In this document: positions 1 through 5,126 of the stretch, in pieces
Numbering within the stretch: position 1 is the first letter of the stretch
Layout: every line of letters begins with the position of its first letter
Source: Saprospiraceae bacterium
Lineage (GTDB): Bacteria; Bacteroidota; Bacteroidia; Chitinophagales; Saprospiraceae
Length of the DNA stretch: 5,126 nt
Assembly (NCBI GenBank): GCA_007125435.1
Contig: SLDF01000023.1
Location: 1-5,126 of the forward strand
Direction of reading: 5' to 3'
The notes under the pieces: generated by a model
Told to the model about the DNA's origin: nothing
Seen by the model: the letters and a program-made list of their open reading frames with translations, nothing else
The model's database searches: none
Position numbers and translations under genes: made by a program

Positions 1-331
1 CAATATTGGTATAAATGCGTCCTCGTTGCTCATCTACTGACTTAAAAAAGACCATATCTCTTCCTGATTGGCGAATCATTTGAGCTATAGCTTCTAATAA
101 TTCGTTTTTAACCCTGAATACAGAATTTCCAGGTAGGATATTGGTTTCGTCATAAATATAAGAAGGTTGATAATGGACAGAATCGGGATCAGACCAATCA
201 TGCCATAATCCGTCTAAAGGATCTTCACCCCAAACCACTGGTTTGAGATAGGCAAAATCAATGCTTCCATCAATGGCTATATTTAATCGCCACTCATGGT
301 TATCTATTTTTAAATGTCTTTCTAATGACAT
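1..331 (-). CDS. Hypothetical protein, N-terminal 110 codons, runs off left edge
   Basis: An uninterrupted reading frame starts at the ATG at 331-329 and continues past the left edge, so only the N-terminal 110 residues are visible. An in-frame TAA at 337-335, two codons upstream, fixes this ATG as the earliest possible start. The protein begins MSLERHLKID and is rich in Trp and Asp near residues 34-50 (motif VVWGEDPLDGLWHDWSDPD). A more helical stretch follows around residues 66-90. No signal peptide or membrane segment is seen, and I do not recognise the family. It lies 49 bases downstream of the MetK-like gene on the same strand, so it could be the last operon member. However, its G+C (about 36%) is clearly below that of the MetK-like gene (about 50% in sampled stretches), so it may instead be an unrelated neighbour. 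No Shine-Dalgarno sequence is evident. Confidence 0.75.
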   Translation of the reverse strand, partial: MSLERHLKIDNHEWRLNIAIDGSIDFAYLKPVVWGEDPLDGLWHDWSDPDSVHYQPSYIYDETNILPGNSVFRVKNELLEAIAQMIRQSGRDMVFFKSVDEQRGRIYTNI

Positions 332-380
332 AGCTTATTGTTTTATTAGGTGAATAAATGATTAATTTGTTTTGATGGCT

Positions 381-1496
381 TCATATCTGAATATTGCTTT
401 TTGGCCAACTCATGATATTAGCCCCTTGATTAAAGGGTAGTTCCTTATTGTAAAAGGTGCCTAGTTTAGTTAAGCTATAATCCAAATTTACAATATTCAT
501 GTTGTTTCGCATCTCACGAAAGTCGAAATAGGCGTCGGGGGCAGTATGTGGTCTGGCAGATGCGCTAATGGCGATATCTAGTGGTTCATACCTGTTCGGA
601 GCGTAGCACAGTCTCACCAGGACTTCCCCTCCCCCATTTTGGTTGAGTTCAACGGCGAATTGTCTGGCAGCAAAGGACGCCAGGCGGTCGATATGGCAGA
701 GATCCTTGCCATATATGGCACCTCCACCAAGTGGTATTCGTGGACCGTAGAAGTCCATGGCCAGCTTTCTACCTGTCTGTCCATTATCCCCATCACTGCC
801 ACCGTTGATAAGGGGACCGTTGGGATTGATCAGCACACGTAGATCTTTCCAGCCCGGCTTCCACCGATTATCATGTGTTTGAAGCTCTTCCCAGATCGTC
901 CTTAGCACTTTATTACATTGAAATAGAAAGTCTGAAAAACTGAAATTGTCTTTTTGCTGCAATGTGATCAGCAACGTATCCGCAACCCACTCCTCTCCAA
1001 TCTCCTGCATGCTCAATAAGACTTTGCCATCGGGACCGTGACCATTGAGCAGACCATTGGACAAGCTCTTGATCAAATGTTCCCGGATAAACATCACTGC
1101 AAAATGCTCAGGGGGAAGGTATTCGGTTTTGTGGTCATAGCCGGCATAACCATGAATAATGGACTGATCACTGACATGACCGGTCCAGAGTTGCGGTGGT
1201 TCATTAAGCATGCAAATGTGATCATGGATAACATAACGTGAGACATCAATATGATTGTCGGGCAAATAACCAATCTCTTGTCCGACTTTGACAATGATGT
1301 CGCGGATATCGAATTCAAATGGTGTAGCAGTAGCTATTGCGCCGGTGAGAAACATTTGATCGGACCATACAGACACTTCCACCTGGCCATAAGCTTCGGG
1401 ATCTGTCTGATAAGCTTGCCTTAATAGTCGATCGGCTAAGATATCGCAAAATTTATCGGGATGTCCATTGAGTACGGCTTCTGAAAATCGTTTCAT
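381..1496 (-). CDS. Divergent S-adenosylmethionine synthetase (MetK) homologue
   Basis: Canonical MetK makes S-adenosylmethionine and triphosphate from ATP and methionine, then hydrolyses the triphosphate, in the cytoplasm. This 371-aa protein spans the whole fold (E. coli MetK is 384 aa). Conserved landmarks are SEAVLNGHPDK (H12, D14, K15), E40, SDQS (D110, for canonical GDQG), GPDGK (D156, K158), the GDNGQTGRK segment (D237, R243, K244) and GGGAIYGKD (K264, D270). By eye-alignment to E. coli, Glu55 is Ala53, Lys269 is His268, the Gln98 position is no longer clearly Gln, and the active-site loop before SDQS is about 7 residues shorter. ATP/triphosphate residues are thus kept while methionine-side residues change. 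The start is firm: an in-frame TAA lies at 1508-1506. The gene follows a MoxR/VWA cluster across a 203-base gap, and its G+C is higher than its neighbours. I infer a specialised paralogue, not the housekeeping enzyme, so no symbol is given; whether it still makes AdoMet is unknown. Confidence 0.9.
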   Translation of the reverse strand: MKRFSEAVLNGHPDKFCDILADRLLRQAYQTDPEAYGQVEVSVWSDQMFLTGAIATATPFEFDIRDIIVKVGQEIGYLPDNHIDVSRYVIHDHICMLNEPPQLWTGHVSDQSIIHGYAGYDHKTEYLPPEHFAVMFIREHLIKSLSNGLLNGHGPDGKVLLSMQEIGEEWVADTLLITLQQKDNFSFSDFLFQCNKVLRTIWEELQTHDNRWKPGWKDLRVLINPNGPLINGGSDGDNGQTGRKLAMDFYGPRIPLGGGAIYGKDLCHIDRLASFAARQFAVELNQNGGGEVLVRLCYAPNRYEPLDIAISASARPHTAPDAYFDFREMRNNMNIVNLDYSLTKLGTFYNKELPFNQGANIMSWPKSNIQI

Positions 1497-1696
1497 ATTA
1501 GCTCTTTATAGGTCAATACTATTATGCGTTTCAAAAGGGAATAATCTTGACTACATGTGTTTGAATCCGTTTTAATAGTTATAGTTATAAAGTGGGTGAC
1601 AAAGACTGTCCAAAATACCCGGCAAAAAGCGAGCGTCCGAGCACCCGGTAGAGATGCCAAGAAACACCTGGTTTTAAATTTGTTCCTGTTTTTCAT
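1493..1696 (-). CDS. Possible small ORF (67 aa) filling the gap before the MetK-like gene
   Basis: This frame starts 3 bases after the stop codon of the VWA/metallopeptidase gene, and its TGA overlaps the MetK-like ATG in an ATGA junction, the usual layout for translational coupling. The product is basic, has four cysteines (in RCFLAS, FCRVF and TCSQD contexts) and a moderately hydrophobic stretch around residues 21-41 that could be a weak membrane segment. I do not recognise a family. Against it being real: the codons cross a sharp composition step (about 55% G+C at 1591-1670, about 29% on either side), and a GC-rich patch in an AT-rich gap looks more like an inserted intergenic element than a gene. 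The tidy fit may be coincidence. Low-confidence candidate. Confidence 0.22.
   Translation of the reverse strand: MKNRNKFKTRCFLASLPGARTLAFCRVFWTVFVTHFITITIKTDSNTCSQDYSLLKRIIVLTYKELI
1591..1671. repeat. GC-rich intergenic island, candidate dispersed repeat
   Basis: G+C is 44 of 80 bases at 1591-1670, against 26 of 90 at 1501-1590 and 9 of 30 at 1671-1700. The island holds two copies of ACCCGG (1617-1622 and 1643-1648) and a weak potential hairpin, CCAGG/CTTGG in the minus-strand transcript (1657-1671). No second copy is present in this window, so the repeat call is inference from abrupt composition and location between two same-strand genes. It could instead be part of a small gene, a 5' leader structure of the MetK-like gene, or a small-RNA segment. 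It does not resemble a SAM riboswitch that I can recognise. Confidence 0.3.
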
Positions 1697-1699
1697 GGC

Positions 1700-2992
1700 T
1701 TAAAACCTTTTGAGTTGTTGATAGGGAAATCCGGCGCTTGCAAATTCGCCCGGGTCGCCCTCTGAGCTGATTAAAATATGGATTTTACTGCGGTCAAATC
1801 CAATTATAGCTACTTCCTCTATCGGTGGAATATACCCATCTGTGACGATGAGACATTTGCTGATATTATTTTTGCGCATATGCTTAAAGACGGGTTCTAT
1901 GCCGGTACCATAAGAGGTATTGTAAACGAGCTTTTGATTAGAAAACTTAGCCTCATAGACATCATCTGAAAAAACGTAGATGGGCATCTTCAGCGTTGAT
2001 CTAAAGTGGTGCAACAAGCTAATAATCCTATCCAATTCAGCTGACATTGAACCGCTGACATCGAGGTAGACAGTTGTTTTTTCTAAAGGTGCAGGTCGAT
2101 CGACATGGTGGAGGGATAAAGGCATTAGTCCACTGTATATAAACCTCGACATTGCGTGCCGATCTGAATTGCTCAGTATAGGCCTTACAGTGTCTACAGC
2201 TGCAGTGTCGGTAATTTCTGTATTGTCGATGAGTAGGCATTTTCTAAGCATATCACGGGTGGTTCTATTCCAGACATTGAGTCGGCGATGTTGCGCTCTT
2301 CTTTCTTCTCTTTCATTGGCATTACCTATCCCCGGTAGTTTAGATGTATTCCATATTTTCGTTCCATTCATCTTTTTCAGTATATCGTCAAGGATTGATT
2401 CGTTCTCTTCTGATATGTCTCCGGGTGCATGCTCACCTAAGAGAAGAATATCTTTAAAATCATCAATAGCCACTTTTGATTGTATGTATATCAGTAACTC
2501 GTAAAGGTCATCAGCACAGTACTTACCCTCATAGATATCCATATGAATAGTGTCCCAGTGACTGCCTTCAAGACTGTACTCTTCTCCGGCTGCCGGCCTG
2601 AGCAGCATGCTTATCGGTTCCCATGCGTACAACCTGACAAAGAGGTCAGCATACGCCATACCCATATATCTGTAAATAATGGCATTGATTATGGCATCCA
2701 GCGCAATATTGAGAAACGGATTGCTGACTTCGTACTTCTCGGTATGTAATAAGATGACATGGAGAAACTCATGCATAAGCACTGCCTTGACGTCGCTTTC
2801 CGTTTCAAGGTAGTCATGGCAAAATTTTAAATTAATCAGTAATTCAGGATGTCCACTTAGGGTGACGGACATGGTTTTTACCGTATCGGTAAACCTGATG
2901 CGCGAGATAGAAAATAAAGCTTTGCAAGCTAAAGTGTTGTCCTCAGCCATTTCCCGGATAATGTATTCTATTTGTTGCTCAGTCCAAATCAT
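1700..2992 (-). CDS. HExxH metallopeptidase-like plus VWA-like domain protein (DUF2201/COG3864 type)
   Basis: A 430-aa soluble protein with two recognisable domains. The N-terminal part (about 1-170) carries a zinc-peptidase motif, MHEFLH (H74, E75, H78). It is followed by NIALDAIINAII at about 95-106, where D99 occupies the place of the conserved Asp of this family and may be a third metal ligand. A variable, charged middle (about 170-300) leads to a C-terminal VWA-like domain with a complete metal-ion-dependent adhesion site: DVSGS (D311, S313, S315), GTG (T363) and VTDG (D385). This architecture is typical of partners of MoxR AAA+ ATPases. I infer that the VWA half binds the ATPase or a client through a divalent metal; whether the HExxH site is proteolytic or structural is open. 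The start overlaps the preceding gene by 14 bases, indicating cotranscription. No signal peptide or membrane helix is seen. Domain call is secure; exact role is not. Confidence 0.92.
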   Translation of the reverse strand: MIWTEQQIEYIIREMAEDNTLACKALFSISRIRFTDTVKTMSVTLSGHPELLINLKFCHDYLETESDVKAVLMHEFLHVILLHTEKYEVSNPFLNIALDAIINAIIYRYMGMAYADLFVRLYAWEPISMLLRPAAGEEYSLEGSHWDTIHMDIYEGKYCADDLYELLIYIQSKVAIDDFKDILLLGEHAPGDISEENESILDDILKKMNGTKIWNTSKLPGIGNANEREERRAQHRRLNVWNRTTRDMLRKCLLIDNTEITDTAAVDTVRPILSNSDRHAMSRFIYSGLMPLSLHHVDRPAPLEKTTVYLDVSGSMSAELDRIISLLHHFRSTLKMPIYVFSDDVYEAKFSNQKLVYNTSYGTGIEPVFKHMRKNNISKCLIVTDGYIPPIEEVAIIGFDRSKIHILISSEGDPGEFASAGFPYQQLKRF

Positions 2993-3437
2993 AATAGTTC
3001 TTAATGTTGACTTTAATTAACTGAAGGCTCCTGTCCAGTCTTTTTCTAGTTAAAATAAAGGGCGATCCCGGCATGTAGAAGCAGTCATTGCAGCGCGCCA
3101 GTATTAAAGCATTTCTGACGGTATCAACAATACTCAAGCTTCCATCGACCAGATCATCATTACTTCTGCTTACCAGGAGCTTGTCACCGGGGAGGGTTAG
3201 CTTTTTCTCGGCTTCTGTTATAGTATGACAGCCCATTTTACTAGTCTGCGCTATGAGCCATTTTTCTACATTTGTTATGTCATGAGGTAACAATAGCGAA
3301 ACGACTGTAACTTCCTCTGCCATTTGGTGATTGTCCATAAAATTGGAATTAATGGACAGACTTCTTCGTCGACTACCCGGAAAACCAATATTATTGAGTT
3401 GCTTAGACCTACTGTATCCACTAATATTTTCAACCAT
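2979..3437 (-). CDS. Hypothetical protein, 152 aa, in MoxR-VWA operon
   Basis: The start codon lies inside the end of the 86-aa gene (8-base overlap), and its end overlaps the start of the VWA gene by 14 bases, so it is firmly embedded in the operon and probably translationally coupled on both sides. The N-terminal 40 residues are basic and Ser/Asn-rich and look disordered (cluster SRRRS at 22-26). The rest alternates likely strands and helices: EEVTVVSLLLPHD at 41-53, and a helix-like stretch at 102-114 leading into ARCNDCF with a CxxC pair (C116, C119). C70-H71 lies further upstream, so a small metal site is possible but unproven. I do not recognise the family. By position, an adaptor or client-recognition subunit for the MoxR/VWA pair is a reasonable guess. 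Translation could also begin at Met34 or Met39, which would remove the disordered leader. Confidence 0.82.
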   Translation of the reverse strand: MVENISGYSRSKQLNNIGFPGSRRRSLSINSNFMDNHQMAEEVTVVSLLLPHDITNVEKWLIAQTSKMGCHTITEAEKKLTLPGDKLLVSRSNDDLVDGSLSIVDTVRNALILARCNDCFYMPGSPFILTRKRLDRSLQLIKVNIKNYYDLD

Positions 3438-3690
3438 GGTGATTGTCTTTTTCTTCAGTCAGGTGAAAAGACGCTAGCTGGCTGACATGCTCAAAAAGCT
3501 GATGCAATTGGACTTCTATAAATTCAGGCTCATAAGACATGGCATCGTTTATAATCAGGTAGAGAAAAAGCTGTTTAGCTCTATTCCGCCTCTTTTGATC
3601 GCTTTCCGGTAAGTTATTGATATAATGGACACATTCAGACCACTGCGGGTGTGTAGTATTGGTTTCATTGTGCAATTCACGCCACTTCAT
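3430..3690 (-). CDS. Small hypothetical protein, 86 aa, in MoxR-VWA operon
   Basis: This small frame sits 30 bases downstream of the MoxR-type ATPase gene and overlaps the next gene by 8 bases; that spacing on the same strand is the main evidence it is real. The product is hydrophilic and probably all-helical, with no membrane segment. It has an N-terminal region rich in Trp, His and Asn, a basic patch QKRRNRAKQ (32-40), a hydrophobic helix LFLYLIIND (41-49), and a second amphipathic helix around 55-75 ending in a charged His-rich tail. No known family is recognised and no catalytic motif is visible. Size and helical character suit an adaptor or assembly factor acting with the ATPase, but that is inference from context only. 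Confidence 0.75.
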   Translation of the reverse strand: MKWRELHNETNTTHPQWSECVHYINNLPESDQKRRNRAKQLFLYLIINDAMSYEPEFIEVQLHQLFEHVSQLASFHLTEEKDNHHG

Positions 3691-3720
3691 TTCACCATTT
3701 ACAGCAATAACACTTGTCGC

Positions 3721-4893
3721 CTATTTCGCGAGTTCAGCCAATGCTTCATCATCTACTAAGTTCCAACTATCAAAGAGTGGCTGAGTAGCAAAGGCAAAAA
3801 TTGCTGTCTCCATCGTGCTGCCGTGATGTAAAAACTGAATAAGTGCCAAACTTTTGATCTCCTTAGGTGCATGACTTTCCACAATCATATTCACTTTTCT
3901 TTTCAATGCATTTGTCCTTAAAAATTCTTGCAACCATCTGTCATTTGGATCATCACTATTGATTTGTCTCATACATTCAGCATGCGCTACATCGATAATG
4001 TGTGCAGGGATGTGCCCTTTCCATGCCCGGTGAGGCATGCTCCAGTTGATGCACAGCTTATAAAGACGACTTTTTGTTTTGTTGTCGGTCGGATATCCAA
4101 GTTTAGCGGCAACAAGCTCGACAGCTATTAAATTTCTAGCCAGTAATCGTGCTCTTCGCGGTGACATCCTATACCCTGCTTCGGTTAGTAGAGTGGTGAT
4201 GATGCGGCAATAGTCTACGACTTCATCTGTCGGCTCATGCACTATTGTCAAAAACGCCGCTCTAAGGGTTTCAATAAAACCGGAAAGCGTTTCAGATTTT
4301 GAATTGACAGCGCCTTCACCCGAAGGACGGATGACCAGGTTTTGTTCTTCACCAGAAAGTGCTTCCCAATCCGGCACATGGATAATGAAAGCAAATCGAT
4401 CAGCGAGGGCCTGATCAAGGGATATACTGCCATTGTATTGATCGTTGCTATCGTCAATATCAGAAAATAATGGATTCATGGCCGCCCATCGGTATTTTAA
4501 TTTTTCTAGCGGTATGCCCTGGATCTTTCTTTCTTGTATAAGCGAGAAAAATTTATTTTGTATCTCAGGTTTACAGCGACTGATCTCGTCTATAAGCACC
4601 GACTCCGCATCCCAGATAGTGGCAGGAGACTTTAGGAAGCTAACTTCTTTAGTTTCACTGTCGGGAAATGGAAACCCAATGAGATCATCAAAGGAAATAA
4701 AACTGGCATTGTAGTGCCGATGCTCGAGCCCTAGCGCTTCCGAGATGCTATTTAGTAGAAAGGTTTTACCCGTTCCAGCTTTCCCGATCAATAGTAATGG
4801 ATCTCCTGACACCAGTGAAGCCAGGATGATAGGTTCGATCTGGTCGAATCCATAGACACCCATCTCTCTTAGAAAATGACAATTGTAATTCAT
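3721..4893 (-). CDS. MoxR-family AAA+ ATPase
   Basis: A 390-aa cytoplasmic AAA+ ATPase, first gene of the block. Motifs appear in the expected order: Walker A GKAGTGKT (37-44, K43, T44); a MoxR-like FDDLIGFPFP segment (68-77); Walker B VLIDE (99-103, D102, E103); sensor 1 in AAMNP (N140); the LADRF motif (163-167, R166, likely arginine finger); and sensor 2 in SPRRARLLARN (244-254). The lid and a C-terminal helical extension (about 255-390) complete it. MoxR ATPases form hexameric rings that use ATP to remodel or activate client proteins, normally with a VWA-domain partner encoded nearby. That partner is the VWA/HExxH protein two genes downstream. The ATG at 4893-4891 directly abuts an 11-bp palindrome, suggesting control of transcription or translation at this point. 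No Shine-Dalgarno sequence is seen. Family assignment is firm; the client is unknown. Confidence 0.95.
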   Translation of the reverse strand: MNYNCHFLREMGVYGFDQIEPIILASLVSGDPLLLIGKAGTGKTFLLNSISEALGLEHRHYNASFISFDDLIGFPFPDSETKEVSFLKSPATIWDAESVLIDEISRCKPEIQNKFFSLIQERKIQGIPLEKLKYRWAAMNPLFSDIDDSNDQYNGSISLDQALADRFAFIIHVPDWEALSGEEQNLVIRPSGEGAVNSKSETLSGFIETLRAAFLTIVHEPTDEVVDYCRIITTLLTEAGYRMSPRRARLLARNLIAVELVAAKLGYPTDNKTKSRLYKLCINWSMPHRAWKGHIPAHIIDVAHAECMRQINSDDPNDRWLQEFLRTNALKRKVNMIVESHAPKEIKSLALIQFLHHGSTMETAIFAFATQPLFDSWNLVDDEALAELAK

Positions 4894-4920
4894 ACTTGAA
4901 TGGATTTATATCCATCAAGT
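4894..4920 (-). promoter_or_regulatory. Imperfect palindrome touching the moxR-type start codon
   Basis: The arms are 4894-4905 (ACTTGAATGGAT) and 4910-4920 (ATCCATCAAGT). They pair over 11 bp with one bulged A at 4900 and a 4-base loop (4906-4909). The right end of the element in transcription order is immediately next to the ATG at 4893. It could be an operator bound by a dimeric regulator or an mRNA hairpin that masks the start codon. The dyad is seen directly; its function is inferred. Confidence 0.55.
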
Positions 4921-5015
4921 AAATGACTGAGTGAATCCTCGAATTAATGCAAAATTTAAACATATTTTGGCGGAAGCCCTCATCATTTTACCACCGTGGC
5001 GTTTAAACTCGGTTG

Positions 5016-5035
5016 GTCTCACATTAAAGTGAGTC
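5016..5035. promoter_or_regulatory. Short dyad in the operon leader, possible operator
   Basis: GTCTCAC (5016-5022) and GTGAGTC (5029-5035) form a 7-bp inverted repeat with one T-T mismatch around a 6-base AT spacer. The core CTCAC/GTGAG is perfect. It lies about 125-140 bases upstream of the first gene of the block, a plausible place for a regulator site, but dyads this short also arise by chance. Confidence 0.25.
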
Positions 5036-5084
5036 TTGATGACATTCATTAAAAAATAGAATCTTATAAACTCTTCATCTACGC

Positions 5085-5103
5085 AAAAAAAAAAAACAAA
5101 AAA
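5085..5103 (-). other. Homopolymer tract (T12-G-T6 on the minus strand)
   Basis: On the plus strand there are 12 A, one C and 6 A. On the minus strand the tract follows GGTATTGGGCAATC, whose ATTG/CAAT arms have only two bases between them and cannot form a proper terminator stem. It may be a decayed terminator of a gene beyond the right edge, an upstream promoter element, or a phase-variable length tract. Only the tract itself is certain. Confidence 0.4.
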
Positions 5104-5126
5104 GATTGCCCAATACCTATTTTTAG

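Larger units (their letters stand above)
4894..5126 (-). other. Non-coding leader upstream of the MoxR-VWA block
   Basis: No supportable gene is found on either strand in these 233 bases. The stretch presumably holds the promoter for the leftward operon. Near-matches to the Bacteroidota -7 consensus TAnnTTTG exist (for example TATGTTTA on the minus strand, around 4958-4965), but none has a convincing -33 TTG partner, so no promoter is called. Contents include a poly-T tract, the 5016-5035 dyad, small palindromes at 4991-4999 (CCACCGTGG) and 5001-5008 (GTTTAAAC), and the start-codon palindrome. Confidence 0.5.

Noticed and set aside
342..358. TTTATT/AATAAA inverted repeat between the MetK-like gene and the left gene, considered as terminator
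   Set aside because: The stem is six A-T pairs only with a 5-base loop and no following T-run of note, too weak for an intrinsic terminator.
614..1318. Several 60-75-codon frames on both strands within the MetK-like gene
   Set aside because: All are nested in a gene whose conserved residues run end to end in one frame; none has independent support.
1497..1699. SAM riboswitch upstream of the MetK-like gene
   Set aside because: Expected from the enzyme family, but I could not find a recognisable multi-helix aptamer core or an attached terminator; only a weak 5-bp hairpin is visible.
2169..2504. 111-codon plus-strand frame opposite the VWA/metallopeptidase gene
   Set aside because: It lies wholly inside a gene with clear motifs, its product is a low-complexity Ser/Phe/Ile-rich string with no recognisable domain, and it is explained as an antisense shadow.
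4445..4714. 89-codon plus-strand frame opposite the ATPase gene
   Set aside because: Antisense shadow across the Walker B and sensor 1 region of the MoxR ATPase; no family resemblance.
4766..4963. 65-codon minus-strand frame overlapping the ATPase start and leader
   Set aside because: It reads the Walker A region out of frame, and the motif-bearing ATPase frame starting at 4893 accounts for this DNA.
4950..4975. Bacteroidota-type promoter (TTG ... TAnnTTTG) near TATGTTTA on the minus strand
   Set aside because: The -7 element is a near-match only and no TTG lies at the proper distance upstream, so a promoter call would be a guess.
1..5126. CRISPR array, tRNA, rRNA, insertion sequence or attachment site
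   Set aside because: No regularly spaced repeats, cloverleaf, transposase, or matching terminal repeats were seen on either strand.

Overview
The window is a compact, single-direction gene block: every supported gene reads on the minus strand, so transcription runs from right to left. Base composition is moderate (roughly 36-50% G+C depending on the gene). Start codons lack clear Shine-Dalgarno sequences and genes overlap by a few bases. This fits a Bacteroidota-type genome (perhaps Chitinophagaceae-like), but that is inference from style; no taxonomic marker gene is present.

Layout in transcription order. (1) A 233-base leader (4894-5126) holds a poly-T tract, a short dyad and a strong 11-bp imperfect palindrome that touches the first start codon. 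(2) A MoxR-family AAA+ ATPase follows (4893-3721), with intact Walker A, Walker B, sensor 1 and sensor 2. (3) Two small proteins of unknown family (3690-3430, 86 aa; 3437-2979, 152 aa) are chained by an 8-base overlap. (4) A 430-aa protein (2992-1700), overlapping the previous gene by 14 bases, joins an N-terminal HExxH metallopeptidase-like domain to a C-terminal von Willebrand factor A-like domain with a complete MIDAS (the VWA-like/DUF2201 architecture). (5) A 203-base gap (1497-1699) contains a GC-rich island and a 67-codon ORF that fits it almost exactly. (6) A divergent S-adenosylmethionine synthetase (MetK) homologue follows (1496-381). (7) A low-GC gene of unknown function (331 to beyond the left edge) comes last.

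How they may work together. MoxR ATPases usually act with a VWA-protein partner to remodel or activate a client enzyme or load its cofactor; RavA-ViaA, NorQ-NorD, CbbQ-CbbO and CobS-CobT are known examples. Here the same-strand neighbour that looks like an enzyme is the MetK homologue. It keeps the ATP and triphosphate residues of MetK but has changed several methionine-side residues and shortened the gating loop. The working hypothesis is a MoxR-VWA chaperone module with two adaptor-like small proteins serving a neofunctionalised adenosyltransferase-like enzyme, possibly in stress response, specialised metabolism or biological conflict. The domain calls are well supported. The operon's role, the linkage of the MetK homologue across the 203-base gap, and the altered-substrate idea are inference.
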